A stretch of 64,000 nt of DNA from positions 558,001 to 622,000 of the forward strand of contig NZ_JACHHZ010000002.1 in the NCBI RefSeq assembly GCF_014202975.1. Reading direction: 5' to 3'. The stretch comes from Povalibacter uvarum (GTDB lineage: Bacteria; Pseudomonadota; Gammaproteobacteria; Steroidobacterales; Steroidobacteraceae). The notes below the pieces were generated by a model. That model searched no databases, was not told where the DNA came from, and worked only from the letters and a program-made list of their open reading frames with translations. The position numbers and the translations under genes were made by a program. Shown here in pieces: positions 25,395-33,510 of this stretch; positions within the stretch are counted from its first letter, which is position 1, and every line of letters starts with the position of its first letter.

Positions 25395-27196
25395 ACGACT
25401 TCGTCCTCAAGCTCGCGAACGTCAATGGAACCGGCTCGGCCAGCGCGAATACGCTGCTGATGAAGTCCATGTTCCGGATGGGCATTCCGGTCATGGGCAA
25501 GAACTACTTCCCCTCGAACATCCAGGGCCTGCCGACCTGGTACGAGATCCGCGTCACCCGCGAGGCCTACGTCGCGCGATCCGGTCGCATCGACATCATG
25601 GTGGCGATGAATGCGGAGACGTATCAGCGCGACGTGCGCGAAGTGGATCCCGGCGGCTACCTGATCTACGACTCCAGCTGGCCGCGGCCGACGCTGCTGA
25701 AGCGGGACGACATCACAATTCTCGGCGTACCGCTCGCTCGCATGTGCAACGAGACGTTCAAGGGCGTGCGGGCCAGGATCTTGCTGAAGAACATCATGTA
25801 CTCCGGCGTGCTCGCCGCACTGCTGGAGATCGATCTGGACGTAATGCGCGCGTTGCTGGCTGAGAGTTACTCGAGCAAAAAGTCGCTGCTCGACTCCAAC
25901 ACGCAGGCGCTCGAAATCGGCTACAACTACGCGCGCGAGCACTTCCCCTGTCCACTGCCGACGCGTGTCGCGCGCATGGACAAGACAGCGAATCACATTC
26001 TGATAGACGGCAATACGGCTGCGGCCCTCGGGTGTCTGTACGCAGGCGCGACCGTCGGCGCCTGGTATCCGATTACGCCTTCCACGTCCGTGATGGATGC
26101 CTTCAAGAGTTTCTGCCAGAAATGGCGGGTCGATCCCGAGACGGGCAAGAACAACTATCTCATCGTCCAGGCCGAGGACGAGCTCGCCGCGATCGGCGCG
26201 GTGATCGGCGCTTCATGGAACGGGGCGCGTGCATTCACGCCAACGAGCGGTCCCGGCATTTCGCTGATGAACGAGTTCATCGGCCTCGCCTACTACGCCG
26301 AGATCCCCGCAGTGCTGTTCGACATCCAACGTGTCGGCCCCTCGACGGGCATGCCGACACGGACTCAACAGGGCGACATCATGCTTGCTGCCTACGCGTC
26401 GCACGGCGATACGCGTCATGTGCTGCTCTTCCCCGCGAATCCAGAGGAATGCTTCCACCAGGCCATCGATGCCTTCGATCTCGCCGAGCGCCTGCAGACT
26501 CCTGTGTTCGTGCTGTCGGATCTCGACATCGGCATGAACGACTGGATGTGCCCGGTGCTCGACTGGGACGAGTCCTACAAGCCCGATCGCGGCAAAGTGC
26601 TGACGAAAGCGCAGATCGAGAACCTGCCGACGAAGTTTCATCGCTATCTCGATCTCGATGAAGACGCGATTCCCTATCGCACCCTGCCCGGGGTCCATCC
26701 GAAGGGCGCGTACTTCACTCGCGGTTCCGGCCACAACCAGTACGGCGGTTACACCGAAGACGCAGCGGAGTATCAGATCGTCCTGGATCGACTCCGTCGC
26801 AAGTTCGAGCGTGCGAAGTCACTGGTTCCGAAAGCCCTCATCGACGCCAGCGGCAACCAGGCCGCGATCGTGTCGGTCGGCAGCAGCGACGGCGCCGTCC
26901 GCGAAGCGCTCGACATCCTCAAGTCCCGCGGCGTCACGCTCGACTACATGCGTATCCGGGCGTTCCCGTTCGGCCCGGACGTCGAGAAGTTCCTCGCGTC
27001 CCACTCGCTGCTCTTCATCGTCGAACAGAATCGCGACGCCCAGCTGCGCAGCCTGCTGACCCTGGAAACCCCGATCGAGAAGCACAAACTGCGATCGATC
27101 CTCCACTACAGCGGCCTGCCGATCTCATCGAGCTGCATCGTGGATGGAGTGCTCGCCGAGCTCGGGAATGAGAAGCGGCTGGTGAACAGCGGCTGA
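25361..27196 (+). CDS. 2-oxoacid:ferredoxin oxidoreductase, fused gamma-alpha subunit
   Basis: A 611-aa subunit. Residues about 15-190 are the gamma domain (VNGTGSASANTLLMKSMF, GKNYFPSNIQGLP). From about 215 the alpha domain follows (AGATVGAWYPITPSTSVMDA, AEDELAAIGAVIGASW, TPTSGPGISLMNE), with VEQNRDAQLRSLL near the C-terminus. With the beta subunit it would decarboxylate a 2-oxoacid, probably 2-oxoglutarate or pyruvate, with CoA, and pass electrons to ferredoxin; the substrate cannot be fixed from sequence. The start overlaps the flavoprotein gene by 34 bases. The last residues (KRLVNSG) come from sequence resembling the dispersed AGCGG repeats. Confidence 0.88.
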   Translation: MHTTANAQDRVNDFVLKLANVNGTGSASANTLLMKSMFRMGIPVMGKNYFPSNIQGLPTWYEIRVTREAYVARSGRIDIMVAMNAETYQRDVREVDPGGYLIYDSSWPRPTLLKRDDITILGVPLARMCNETFKGVRARILLKNIMYSGVLAALLEIDLDVMRALLAESYSSKKSLLDSNTQALEIGYNYAREHFPCPLPTRVARMDKTANHILIDGNTAAALGCLYAGATVGAWYPITPSTSVMDAFKSFCQKWRVDPETGKNNYLIVQAEDELAAIGAVIGASWNGARAFTPTSGPGISLMNEFIGLAYYAEIPAVLFDIQRVGPSTGMPTRTQQGDIMLAAYASHGDTRHVLLFPANPEECFHQAIDAFDLAERLQTPVFVLSDLDIGMNDWMCPVLDWDESYKPDRGKVLTKAQIENLPTKFHRYLDLDEDAIPYRTLPGVHPKGAYFTRGSGHNQYGGYTEDAAEYQIVLDRLRRKFERAKSLVPKALIDASGNQAAIVSVGSSDGAVREALDILKSRGVTLDYMRIRAFPFGPDVEKFLASHSLLFIVEQNRDAQLRSLLTLETPIEKHKLRSILHYSGLPISSSCIVDGVLAELGNEKRLVNSG

Positions 27197-27237
27197 GGAC
27201 TGTGATGTTCCGCCTCCGTCATTCCGTGACTACTTCT

Positions 27238-27328
27238 GTCATTCCCGCTTTCGCGGGGATGACGGAACTCGCCTTCCTGGTCTTCTCTCGCCAACCGCTA
27301 ACCGCCAACCGCTAACCGCTAACCGCTT
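27238..27328. repeat. CCCGC hairpin followed by AACCGC heptad array at a ribosome-binding position
   Basis: An ATTCCCGCTTTCGCGGGGAT palindrome at 27241-27260 is followed at about 27291-27326 by five tandem heptads of the type AACCGCT or AACCGCC. The array ends nine bases before the start codon of the beta subunit, with CTCTCCT between, so no Shine-Dalgarno sequence remains. A shorter heptad array lies at about 4194-4223. Confidence 0.85.
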
Positions 27329-27335
27329 CTCTCCT

Positions 27336-28391
27336 ATGTCCTTCATCACCAAACCCAAAATCACCCACCCCGGCCTGCCGAAAAACGACATCGGCCTGAC
27401 CCGGCGCGACTATGAAGGCGGCATGTCGACGTTGTGCGCCGGTTGTGGCCACGACTCCGTGACCGCAGCAGTCATCGAAGCGGTGTGGGGCCTGTCGATA
27501 CGACCGGAGCAGCTGGCAAAACTCTCAGGTATCGGCTGCTCGTCGAAGACCACGGCCTATTTCGACAGCGGCGGTCACGGCTTCAACGGCGTTCACGGGC
27601 GCATGCCATCGATCGCAACGGGCGCGGCAGCGGCGAATCGCGATCTGTACTACGTCGGCATCTCCGGCGATGGCGACACGCTCTCGATCGGCTTCGGGCA
27701 GTTCGCGCACGCGATCCGCCGCAATGTGAACATGCTTTATCTCATCGAGAACAACGGCGTGTACGGCCTCACGAAGGGTCAGTTCTCCGCATCCGCCGAC
27801 ATCGGCTCGAAAGCGAAGCGCGGCGAGGAGAACAAGCAGCCGCCCGTCGACCCGGTGATGACTGCGCTCATGCTCGGCGCGACTTTCGTTGCCCGCAGTT
27901 TCTCCGGCGACAAGGAACAGCTCGTGCCGCTGATCAAGGCGGGACTGCGGCACAACGGATTCGCGCTGATCGATGTGCTGTCACCCTGTGTCACGTTCAA
28001 CGATCACGAGGGATCGACGAAGAGCTACGAGTTCGTTCGCGACCACTACGATGAAGTCGTCCACGCCGACTTCGTTCCGCCCGCCACGGAGATTACGGCG
28101 CAGTATGCTGAAGGCCACGCGCTGCCGGTGACGTTGCACGACGGCAGCCGCATCCTCCTGCGCAAACTCGATCCTTCCTATGACCCGACCGACCGCACCC
28201 GTGCCATCGGCTATCTTCGCGAGAAGCTGCAGCAGGGAGAGCACGTCACAGGATTGATCTACGTCGACCAGAGCAGCAGCGATTTCCACGCCGTCAACAA
28301 CACCACCGCGACGCCGCTCAACCAGATGGCGTACGAGAAGCTGACGCCGGGAAGGAAGGGGATGGAGAAGATCATGGGGCGGTATCGCTGA
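27336..28391 (+). CDS. 2-oxoacid:ferredoxin oxidoreductase, beta subunit (TPP-binding)
   Basis: A 351-aa beta subunit. The Fe-S and active-site cysteines are visible as TLCAGCGHDSVT, GIGCSSKT and LSPCVTF. The thiamine diphosphate motif is GDGDTLSIGFGQFAHAIRRN with ENNGVYGLTKGQ downstream. It completes the oxidoreductase encoded by the two preceding genes, separated by 139 bases of repeats. ATG 27336 has no purine-rich ribosome site; the heptad array lies there instead, so translation may depend on structure or on coupling. The C-terminal 50 residues (VTGLIYVDQSSSDFHAVNN) match related beta subunits. Confidence 0.9.
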   Translation: MSFITKPKITHPGLPKNDIGLTRRDYEGGMSTLCAGCGHDSVTAAVIEAVWGLSIRPEQLAKLSGIGCSSKTTAYFDSGGHGFNGVHGRMPSIATGAAAANRDLYYVGISGDGDTLSIGFGQFAHAIRRNVNMLYLIENNGVYGLTKGQFSASADIGSKAKRGEENKQPPVDPVMTALMLGATFVARSFSGDKEQLVPLIKAGLRHNGFALIDVLSPCVTFNDHEGSTKSYEFVRDHYDEVVHADFVPPATEITAQYAEGHALPVTLHDGSRILLRKLDPSYDPTDRTRAIGYLREKLQQGEHVTGLIYVDQSSSDFHAVNNTTATPLNQMAYEKLTPGRKGMEKIMGRYR

Positions 28392-28442
28392 CGTCGATTC
28401 ACCGCCGCCGTACACTGTCCCCTCCGCCACACAGGACTGATC

Positions 28443-28835
28443 ATGGACCGCAGGACTTCTATCTCGCTGATGACTGTTGGACTGGCTGCGGCAGGGGTCA
28501 GTACAACAGCAACTGCCCACGACAGCGGCGGAGTAAAGCTGATGGTTCTCTATGGTCATCCACCGAACGCCGAGGAATTCGAGAAGTACTACCTCGGCGT
28601 CCACATGCCGCTGGTCGCTGCCATGAAGGGCGCGCGCAGAATGGAAGCGGCCAGGTGTCTGCCCCAAGCTGATGGTTCCCCGCCGGCGTTCTACCGGGTG
28701 TTCGAGGCGTGGTTTGACAGCCCTGAACAGATGGCGGCTGTGTTCGATACGCCCGAGGGAAAAAAGGTGCGCGCGGACGTCCCCAACTTCGCTTCGGGAA
28801 CCACCGTTACACGACTGGTCTGCAAGCTGGACTGA
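28443..28835 (+). CDS. EthD-domain protein with export signal
   Basis: A 130-aa protein. MDRRTSISLMTVGLAAAGVS resembles a Tat-type signal (arginine pair followed by a hydrophobic stretch). The mature region is an EthD / dimeric ferredoxin-like barrel: VKLMVLYGHPPNAEEFEKYY, then HMPLVAAMKG, and FEAWFDSPEQMAAVFDTPEG. EthD domains occur in ether-degradation operons and in many small stress proteins; the activity here is unknown. It is the first gene of the accessory stretch of small plus-strand genes. Confidence 0.8.
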   Translation: MDRRTSISLMTVGLAAAGVSTTATAHDSGGVKLMVLYGHPPNAEEFEKYYLGVHMPLVAAMKGARRMEAARCLPQADGSPPAFYRVFEAWFDSPEQMAAVFDTPEGKKVRADVPNFASGTTVTRLVCKLD

Positions 28836-28871
28836 GCTGGAGGGCGTGCGTCCTCGTTAGACCTCGCCGGT

Positions 28872-28958
28872 ATGTATCTCGCAGTCGTCACGGCACTGAT
28901 GCTGGTGCTCGCAGTAGGGTCAATTGGGTTAGAGTCCTTCGTTGTCCTGCTCCTTTGA
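28872..28958 (+). CDS. Possible 28-aa single-helix membrane peptide
   Basis: ATG 28872 opens a 28-codon frame, MYLAVVTALMLVLAVGSIGL followed by ESFVVLLL, hydrophobic from end to end and suited to one membrane helix. It lies ten bases after a GTTAGAC heptamer and ends six bases before the next gene's GTG. No strong ribosome site is seen (CTCGCCGGT). It could be a real microprotein or the remnant of a longer membrane gene. Confidence 0.25.
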   Translation: MYLAVVTALMLVLAVGSIGLESFVVLLL

Positions 28959-28963
28959 CTCCC

Positions 28964-29332
28964 GTGAGCAACACGAATCTGAGCGTCGGTGCACGAGCAG
29001 CGTCCGGTGAACACACCTGCCGGCTCCTGCTTCGTCCGATTGGCGACATTCCAGGTGGACTCTGGTCCTGGTGGGTCTATGTCGATGGAAATGTGCACTC
29101 GAGGGGGCCGGGATCGCTGCGAAAGGATCCCGCCCATTGGTACGCATCCTTGTGTCCGGGCCCTCATCGTCTGGTGATCCGGAATGCACCTGGGACGGCC
29201 AACAGGATGGAGTCGAACGTCCTTGAGTTCCTCATCGAGGATCAAACCGAGATTGTTGTTGACGTGCGCTTCACGACGGAAGGAATACGGCTGAACTTTG
29301 CACAGGAAGGGATGTTGTCATCCACGGAGTAG
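28964..29332 (+). CDS. Hypothetical protein
   Basis: A 122-aa predicted protein from GTG 28964 (MSNTNLSVGARAASGEH); an in-frame TTG three codons earlier is possible. It has no signal peptide. The middle is rich in tryptophan and beta-prone (GGLWSWWVYVDGNVHS, HWYASLCPGPHRLVIRN), and the ending TEIVVDVRFTTEGIRLNF suggests a small beta-sandwich. I do not recognise a family. Codon use and base composition are slightly less GC-rich than in the core genes, in line with the accessory stretch. Confidence 0.55.
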   Translation: MSNTNLSVGARAASGEHTCRLLLRPIGDIPGGLWSWWVYVDGNVHSRGPGSLRKDPAHWYASLCPGPHRLVIRNAPGTANRMESNVLEFLIEDQTEIVVDVRFTTEGIRLNFAQEGMLSSTE

Positions 29333-29423
29333 TTCCGGACACTGTGCGTGCTCGCGCAGCGAATACCAGTAGATCAGCGCAGGCGACGCGCGGAGTGCAG
29401 GCGCCTGAGCACAAACGTTGGAT

Positions 29424-29885
29424 ATGACCAGTATGGAACGCGATCCTTCATTCGCCCGAGAGCTGTTGCTTCATGCGGAGCTGTCCGAGACGCTCCAGAC
29501 TATCGAGATCGTCGTCTGGCTGATCTTTGCTCTGCTGCTGATCTCGAGAGTCCTTGCTTACATGGACGCGCGGAAGAAACAAGCGGAGAAAGAAAACACG
29601 GGTGTCGAATGGGGTACGCAGGTCGAGAGAGCCTACGACCGTGGGCGATATCAGGAGGCACTGGAGATCCTGGCCACCAGTGAACTGGTCTACCCAGGCT
29701 CCGCGCTCATCAAGTTCTGGCAGGGTCGGTGTCATTTTCGACTCGAAGCCTGGGAGAAGGCGGCGGAGAAGTTTCAGGAGTCCTGTCGCCTCGAGCCCTA
29801 CTACCGCAAATCCGTGAAGGACTATATGGCCTTCATCGAGCTGAACGAACTTGTGCCCGGCGTTGAAGGCTATCTGGACAAGTAG
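29424..29885 (+). CDS. Membrane-anchored TPR-like protein
   Basis: A 153-aa protein. An N-terminal transmembrane helix (IEIVVWLIFALLLISRVLAYM) is followed by a charged linker and two TPR-like helical pairs: VERAYDRGRYQEALEILATS and IKFWQGRCHFRLEAWEKAAE. It is probably anchored in the inner membrane with a soluble scaffold domain. ATG 29424 directly follows a GTTGGAT heptamer; ATG 29433 is an alternative. It has no obvious partner nearby. Confidence 0.7.
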   Translation: MTSMERDPSFARELLLHAELSETLQTIEIVVWLIFALLLISRVLAYMDARKKQAEKENTGVEWGTQVERAYDRGRYQEALEILATSELVYPGSALIKFWQGRCHFRLEAWEKAAEKFQESCRLEPYYRKSVKDYMAFIELNELVPGVEGYLDK

Positions 29886-30031
29886 CCGGAATGGACGCCA
29901 CAGCGACGGCGCTGTGCGTCCGCCGCTCTGATTCGCAAGCAGAGAGAACCGGCCGTCCGCCGCTCGAAGTAGAATCGCGGGCAATCCCTGACAAGCGGAC
30001 CAAGCCCGCACGCGGCGTGACGGAGGTGTAA

Positions 30032-30514
30032 GTGACGCATTCTCTCCTGGTGCCTGTCTTTGCCGCTTCGGTACTTCTCGCCTCGTGCAGCTCAACGAAC
30101 GTCGCGCCTTCGCCTGATCCACGAGCGGAGTTGCTCGCCCTCCATGAGGAGGCCATGCGGGCTCATCGCGAGTCGAGCGCTGATCTGCTTCTGCGAGCAG
30201 ACGCGCCTGACTATGTCTCCGCCAACCGGGGCCAGATCACGCAACCCAGTCTCGACGTGCGCCGGGAACGCTTCCGGCAGTACCTGGGAACGACTCGCTT
30301 CTCTGAGTACATCGATGTTGTTCCACCGATAGTGCGCGTATCCGACGATGGCAGCCTGGGCTGGGTCATCGTGCAAGTCCGGGCGACGGGAGTGCAAACC
30401 ACGCAGGAGGGCGGCTCCAAACCGCTGGCGTTTGAATCAGCCTGGATAGAATTGTATGAACGCCGTGAAGGCAGTTGGTATCGGATCGGCAATGTCTCCA
30501 ACTTCAGGCCCTAG
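30032..30514 (+). CDS. Lipoprotein with SnoaL/DUF4440-like (NTF2-fold) domain
   Basis: A 160-aa protein from GTG 30032, preceded by GGAGG at five bases. Signal MTHSLLVPVFAASVLLASCS has a lipobox (LASC). The mature chain resembles small NTF2-fold proteins: an initial helix (ELLALHEEAMRAHRESSADL), then VSANRGQI, and strands GWVIVQVRATGV and YERREGSWYRIGNVSNF. Such folds bind small ligands or serve as structural units; function is unknown. Confidence 0.7.
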   Translation: MTHSLLVPVFAASVLLASCSSTNVAPSPDPRAELLALHEEAMRAHRESSADLLLRADAPDYVSANRGQITQPSLDVRRERFRQYLGTTRFSEYIDVVPPIVRVSDDGSLGWVIVQVRATGVQTTQEGGSKPLAFESAWIELYERREGSWYRIGNVSNFRP

Positions 30515-30626
30515 ACCCTCGAGCGGGTAGCACCATCGATGAGGGTCGACATTCCAGCGATCTACGAGAGCCTTCGCCCGATCCTGGTCGGGGTCCTCGG
30601 CAAGCGCACGGGAAATTCATAGCGGT

Positions 30627-31169
30627 ATGTTCCCCGAACTCGACACTCCTCGGCTGCGGCTGACCCGCATCCACCCGGAAGATGCGAACGCCGTGTTCGA
30701 GTTGTTCTCGGACCCGAAAGTCGTGGAGTACTACGACCTCGAGCCTTTCTCCGCCATTGCCGAAGCAGAAAAGCTCATGGCGCTGTTTGAGTCCAGATAC
30801 AGCTCGGGCTCGGGTATCCGCTGGGCTATCCGCGAACGCGAATCAGCCGATCTCATCGGCACGTGCGGCTTCAATACCTGGAGCCAGAAGATGCGCAACG
30901 GCGTCATCGGCTACGACCTGAGACCGTCGCATTGGGGCCGTGGCATGGTCACTGAAGCCATCGCGGCGATGTTGCATGCGGCTTTCACAGGTACGCTTCC
31001 GTGCGGGCCGCTGCACCGCATTCAAGCGGACACGATTCTCGGCAATACTGCCTCGGAGAGAGTCTTGCTGAAGCTTGGCTTCCGGGAAGAAGGCATTCGC
31101 CGGCATGCGGCATTCCTTCACGGCGCATACAAGGATATGAAATGCTTTGGGCTGCTTGCAGAGACTTGA
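30627..31169 (+). CDS. GNAT family N-acetyltransferase (RimJ/RimL-like)
   Basis: A 180-aa acetyltransferase. It opens with the RimJ-type pattern LDTPRLRLTRIHPEDANAVF. The acetyl-CoA binding region is GYDLRPSHWGRGMVTEAIAA, and NTASERVLLKLGFREEGIRR is the conserved C-terminal strand-helix. The substrate may be a ribosomal protein N-terminus, another peptide or a small amine. It stands as a single gene within the accessory stretch and is preceded by AGCGGT rather than a strong ribosome site. Confidence 0.85.
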   Translation: MFPELDTPRLRLTRIHPEDANAVFELFSDPKVVEYYDLEPFSAIAEAEKLMALFESRYSSGSGIRWAIRERESADLIGTCGFNTWSQKMRNGVIGYDLRPSHWGRGMVTEAIAAMLHAAFTGTLPCGPLHRIQADTILGNTASERVLLKLGFREEGIRRHAAFLHGAYKDMKCFGLLAET

Positions 31170-31207
31170 CCTGACACCTGAATCAGAATCCGTCGAGGGG
31201 AGAACCC

Positions 31208-31609
31208 ATGTTCAATCATGTGATGATCGGATCGAACGACATCGAGCGTTCGAAGCGCTTCTATGATGCCGTGCTCGGCACGCTGGGAGCTGGCGAACCG
31301 CTGCGCAACACCGCGGCGTCGGGTCACGTGCGCATCTTCTATCGGCACGACGGAAGCACTTTCTGCGTGACTGAGCCCATCAATGGCGAAGAAGCGACGT
31401 ATGCGAACGGCGGTACGATTGCGTTCAAATGCAGTTCTCCGGAGCAGGTCCGCGCGTTTCATGACACGGCGATTGCACACGGCGGCGCATCGATCGAAGA
31501 CCCGCCGGGGCTGCGCGAAGGTGGTCTCGGCGCAATGCATCTCGCGTACGTGCGTGACCCGGACGGCAACAAGCTTTGCGCGATCTATCGCGTCAAGAAG
31601 GATCGCTGA
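31208..31609 (+). CDS. VOC-family (glyoxalase/bleomycin-resistance-like) protein
   Basis: A 133-aa vicinal-oxygen-chelate fold protein: MFNHVMIGSNDIERSKRFYD at the start and HLAYVRDPDGNKLCAIYRV at the end are the two halves of the paired beta-alpha-beta-beta-beta modules. The His near residue 4 and the Glu/Asp positions could bind a metal. GGGGAGAACCC upstream is a good ribosome site. Possible roles are glyoxalase-like chemistry or drug binding. The HAD gene starts 18 bases downstream. Confidence 0.85.
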   Translation: MFNHVMIGSNDIERSKRFYDAVLGTLGAGEPLRNTAASGHVRIFYRHDGSTFCVTEPINGEEATYANGGTIAFKCSSPEQVRAFHDTAIAHGGASIEDPPGLREGGLGAMHLAYVRDPDGNKLCAIYRVKKDR

Positions 31610-31627
31610 GCTACTGCCCATCGCCTC

Positions 31628-32293
31628 ATGACGAGCAAACACGACCTGATCCTGTTCGACCTCGACGGAACGCTGAGCGACCCGCTGGTCGGCTTTGCAC
31701 GTTCCATGAACTACGCGCTCTCGCACTTCGGGCATGCGTCACTCGAGCTGTCGGCCTGCTCCGCCTACATCGGGCCGCCCCTCGAGGCGTCGTTCACGGC
31801 GATTACAGGAGTCACCTCGTCGAACCGGATCAGGGAGCTGATCGACAAGTATCGCGAACGTTACTCTGATATTGGCTTCTCGGAGAACACTCTCTACCCA
31901 GGTATCCAGGAAGCGATAAGGGAACTCGCAGAGTCGAATGTTCCTCTTGCCGTGTGCACGAGCAAGAGAAAGGACTTCGCGGAACGCATCCTCACGATGT
32001 TCGGACTTCGCGAGTACTTCATCTTCGTGAGCGGTGGTGATGTCGGCATCGAGAAGTGGCAGCAGATCGAGGGCATGTTGAAGCAAGGATCCGCCAGCGC
32101 GTCGAGCGTCATGGTGGGCGATCGATCCGTCGATATCACGTCCGCTCGCAGGAATGGCCTCTACTCCGGAGGCGTTCTCTGGGGCCATGGGTCGCGCACC
32201 GAGCTGGAGGACGAGCGGCCGAACTACTTGTTCTCTTCTCCGGCCGAGTTAGTGTCGCTCGTGTCGACTGACATTTGTCACGTTGGACTCTGA
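31628..32293 (+). CDS. HAD-superfamily phosphatase (Gph/5'-nucleotidase-like)
   Basis: A 221-aa HAD hydrolase. Motif I is LILFDLDGTLSD with the nucleophile and acid/base aspartates, motif II is LAVCTSKRKDF, and motif IV is SVMVGDRSVDITSA. A helical cap lies between motifs I and II, as in phosphoglycolate phosphatase. The expected reaction is dephosphorylation of a small phosphate ester. Its TGA overlaps the ATG of the following 95-aa gene by one base (TGATG), so the two are coupled. Confidence 0.88.
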   Translation: MTSKHDLILFDLDGTLSDPLVGFARSMNYALSHFGHASLELSACSAYIGPPLEASFTAITGVTSSNRIRELIDKYRERYSDIGFSENTLYPGIQEAIRELAESNVPLAVCTSKRKDFAERILTMFGLREYFIFVSGGDVGIEKWQQIEGMLKQGSASASSVMVGDRSVDITSARRNGLYSGGVLWGHGSRTELEDERPNYLFSSPAELVSLVSTDICHVGL

Positions 32294-32580
32294 TGCCGCG
32301 AAAGCGAAACCCGGTAGGTGTTGCCGCGGGGAGGCTGATCCTCGCCATCCAGAAGGAGCTGGAAGAATCCGTGAGCGAAACTGATGCGCGCCTCGCTCGC
32401 CAGGCCATGGATCGCGCCCATGTCCTGCTTCAGGCTTCTCAAAGCGCAGTCGTGTTCAATCTCCTCGATGGACGATCGGTTGAGGAGTACCTCGACGCGG
32501 CCTGGGTGGCAGCGCATCCAGCGGTCAAACTTGGCATCGAGGCGTTCGTGTCCGCGTTGAACGCGCATGAGGGCGTGTGA
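32293..32580 (+). CDS. Hypothetical 95-aa helical protein
   Basis: A small, mainly helical protein beginning MPRKRNPVGVAAGRLILAIQ. It has no signal or membrane segment. The segment AMDRAHVLLQASQSAVVFNL and the ending HPAVKLGIEAFVSALNA suggest a four-helix unit. ATG 32293 shares its A with the stop of the HAD gene, indicating translational coupling and perhaps a partner role. I do not recognise the family. Confidence 0.6.
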   Translation: MPRKRNPVGVAAGRLILAIQKELEESVSETDARLARQAMDRAHVLLQASQSAVVFNLLDGRSVEEYLDAAWVAAHPAVKLGIEAFVSALNAHEGV

Positions 32581-32644
32581 ACAGCCGGCACGTTTGACCC
32601 CAGTGAGCTGACTAGAGCGTTAGCCACCATTTTGGGGAGGACTC

Positions 32645-32904
32645 ATGCGCATCGTCAGCCATCACACTCTGGGGACCTGGGCTCTCGCGTTGGCCGCCAC
32701 TTTCATCGCGGGCTGTGCCACCACCTATCAATCGCCGAGGCAACGGCTCTGGAAGAGCAGCGCGCCACTACCTGGTCAAGCCGGGCGGCCATGGATAGTG
32801 CGCGGTTGAAGACTGAAGCGGAGTCATTTCGTAAACTGCTTGCAGAGTTCGAGAAGCTGTGGAAAGGAGTCGTTGAGAATGAGGCTGGCAGGATCAGTAG
32901 CTGA
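32645..32904 (+). pseudogene. Probable frameshifted small lipoprotein
   Basis: ATG 32645 with GGGGAGGACTC upstream starts a lipoprotein signal, MRIVSHHTLGTWALALAATF then IAGCATT, with a clear lipobox. That frame then becomes low-quality and stops near 32809. In another frame a helical coding stretch runs to TGA 32904 (SIAEATALEEQ, then AESFRKLLAEFEKLWKGVV). A frame change near 32720-32740 would join the signal to the helical domain, giving a lipoprotein of about 86 residues. This is either a real mutation or a sequence error. Confidence 0.45.
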
Positions 32905-33439
32905 CGCTAGCTGGGCTGGACGGTCATCCGCTGCCGGCGCCGCGCTGCTGCTCGTGCTCCTGGGGTGCATCGCACAAGCTTCCGATGTCGATCTTGCTGC
33001 TTCAGCCATACCTGAAGAGGAATGCAACGCGTCCTCGCCTTGCCAACCGGCGAGCTTCCTGAAGTTCGGATCGTGGGTTCTCCAAAGCGCCAAGCTGATC
33101 GCCCGCTGCGACGGCTACCAGGCGATCGCCGTGCATGCGAATGGAACGGATATGCTGTTCCTGGATGAATCTGCCCGACCGGCGCCAGGCGCGACTCGCG
33201 CAGCTGAGCAGGGTATGCCGTTCGGTGAGTTCAACGAATATCACGCTGCCTATGACATCGAGTCAGTGTCCTGCGACGTGCTCGATCAGGGCAAAGTGAA
33301 GATCTCAGGAACGGCGTCGAACCATCATGACGACTCGAAGTTTCAGTTTCGTATCGTCGCCGACACGACGCGGCGCACTTACACGTATGAGGACACCACA
33401 GGACGAAGCAGCGCGGCGTATCGCTCGAACGAGCGGTGA
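32879..33439 (+). CDS. Hypothetical exported protein
   Basis: A 186-aa protein from ATG 32879, with AAAGGAG about ten bases upstream, overlapping the end of the broken lipoprotein frame. The segment AAGALLLVLLGCIAQA is a late signal peptide. The mature region has four cysteines (EECNASSPCQPA, IARCDGYQA, VSCDVLDQ) and strands WVLQSAKLIAR and KFQFRIVADTTRRTYTYED, suggesting a small disulfide-bonded beta fold in the periplasm. No family is recognised. Confidence 0.6.
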   Translation: MRLAGSVADASWAGRSSAAGAALLLVLLGCIAQASDVDLAASAIPEEECNASSPCQPASFLKFGSWVLQSAKLIARCDGYQAIAVHANGTDMLFLDESARPAPGATRAAEQGMPFGEFNEYHAAYDIESVSCDVLDQGKVKISGTASNHHDDSKFQFRIVADTTRRTYTYEDTTGRSSAAYRSNER

Positions 33440-33510
33440 TGCCTCATGCGTGAACGCGCGGGTCGGGAGCAGGCTCGCCAGCACTTCAACGAAAGGATCG
33501 AGGTTACCCG

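Noticed and set aside
27291-27326. CRISPR-like tandem repeat
   Set aside because: The units are seven bases long and contiguous, with no spacers.
29891-30031. 46-codon ORF between the TPR-like and NTF2-fold genes
   Set aside because: Low-complexity composition, no ribosome site and no family; its stop touching the next start seems accidental.
30539-30622. 27-codon ORF before the acetyltransferase gene
   Set aside because: No ribosome site or similarity; may be a remnant but cannot be supported.
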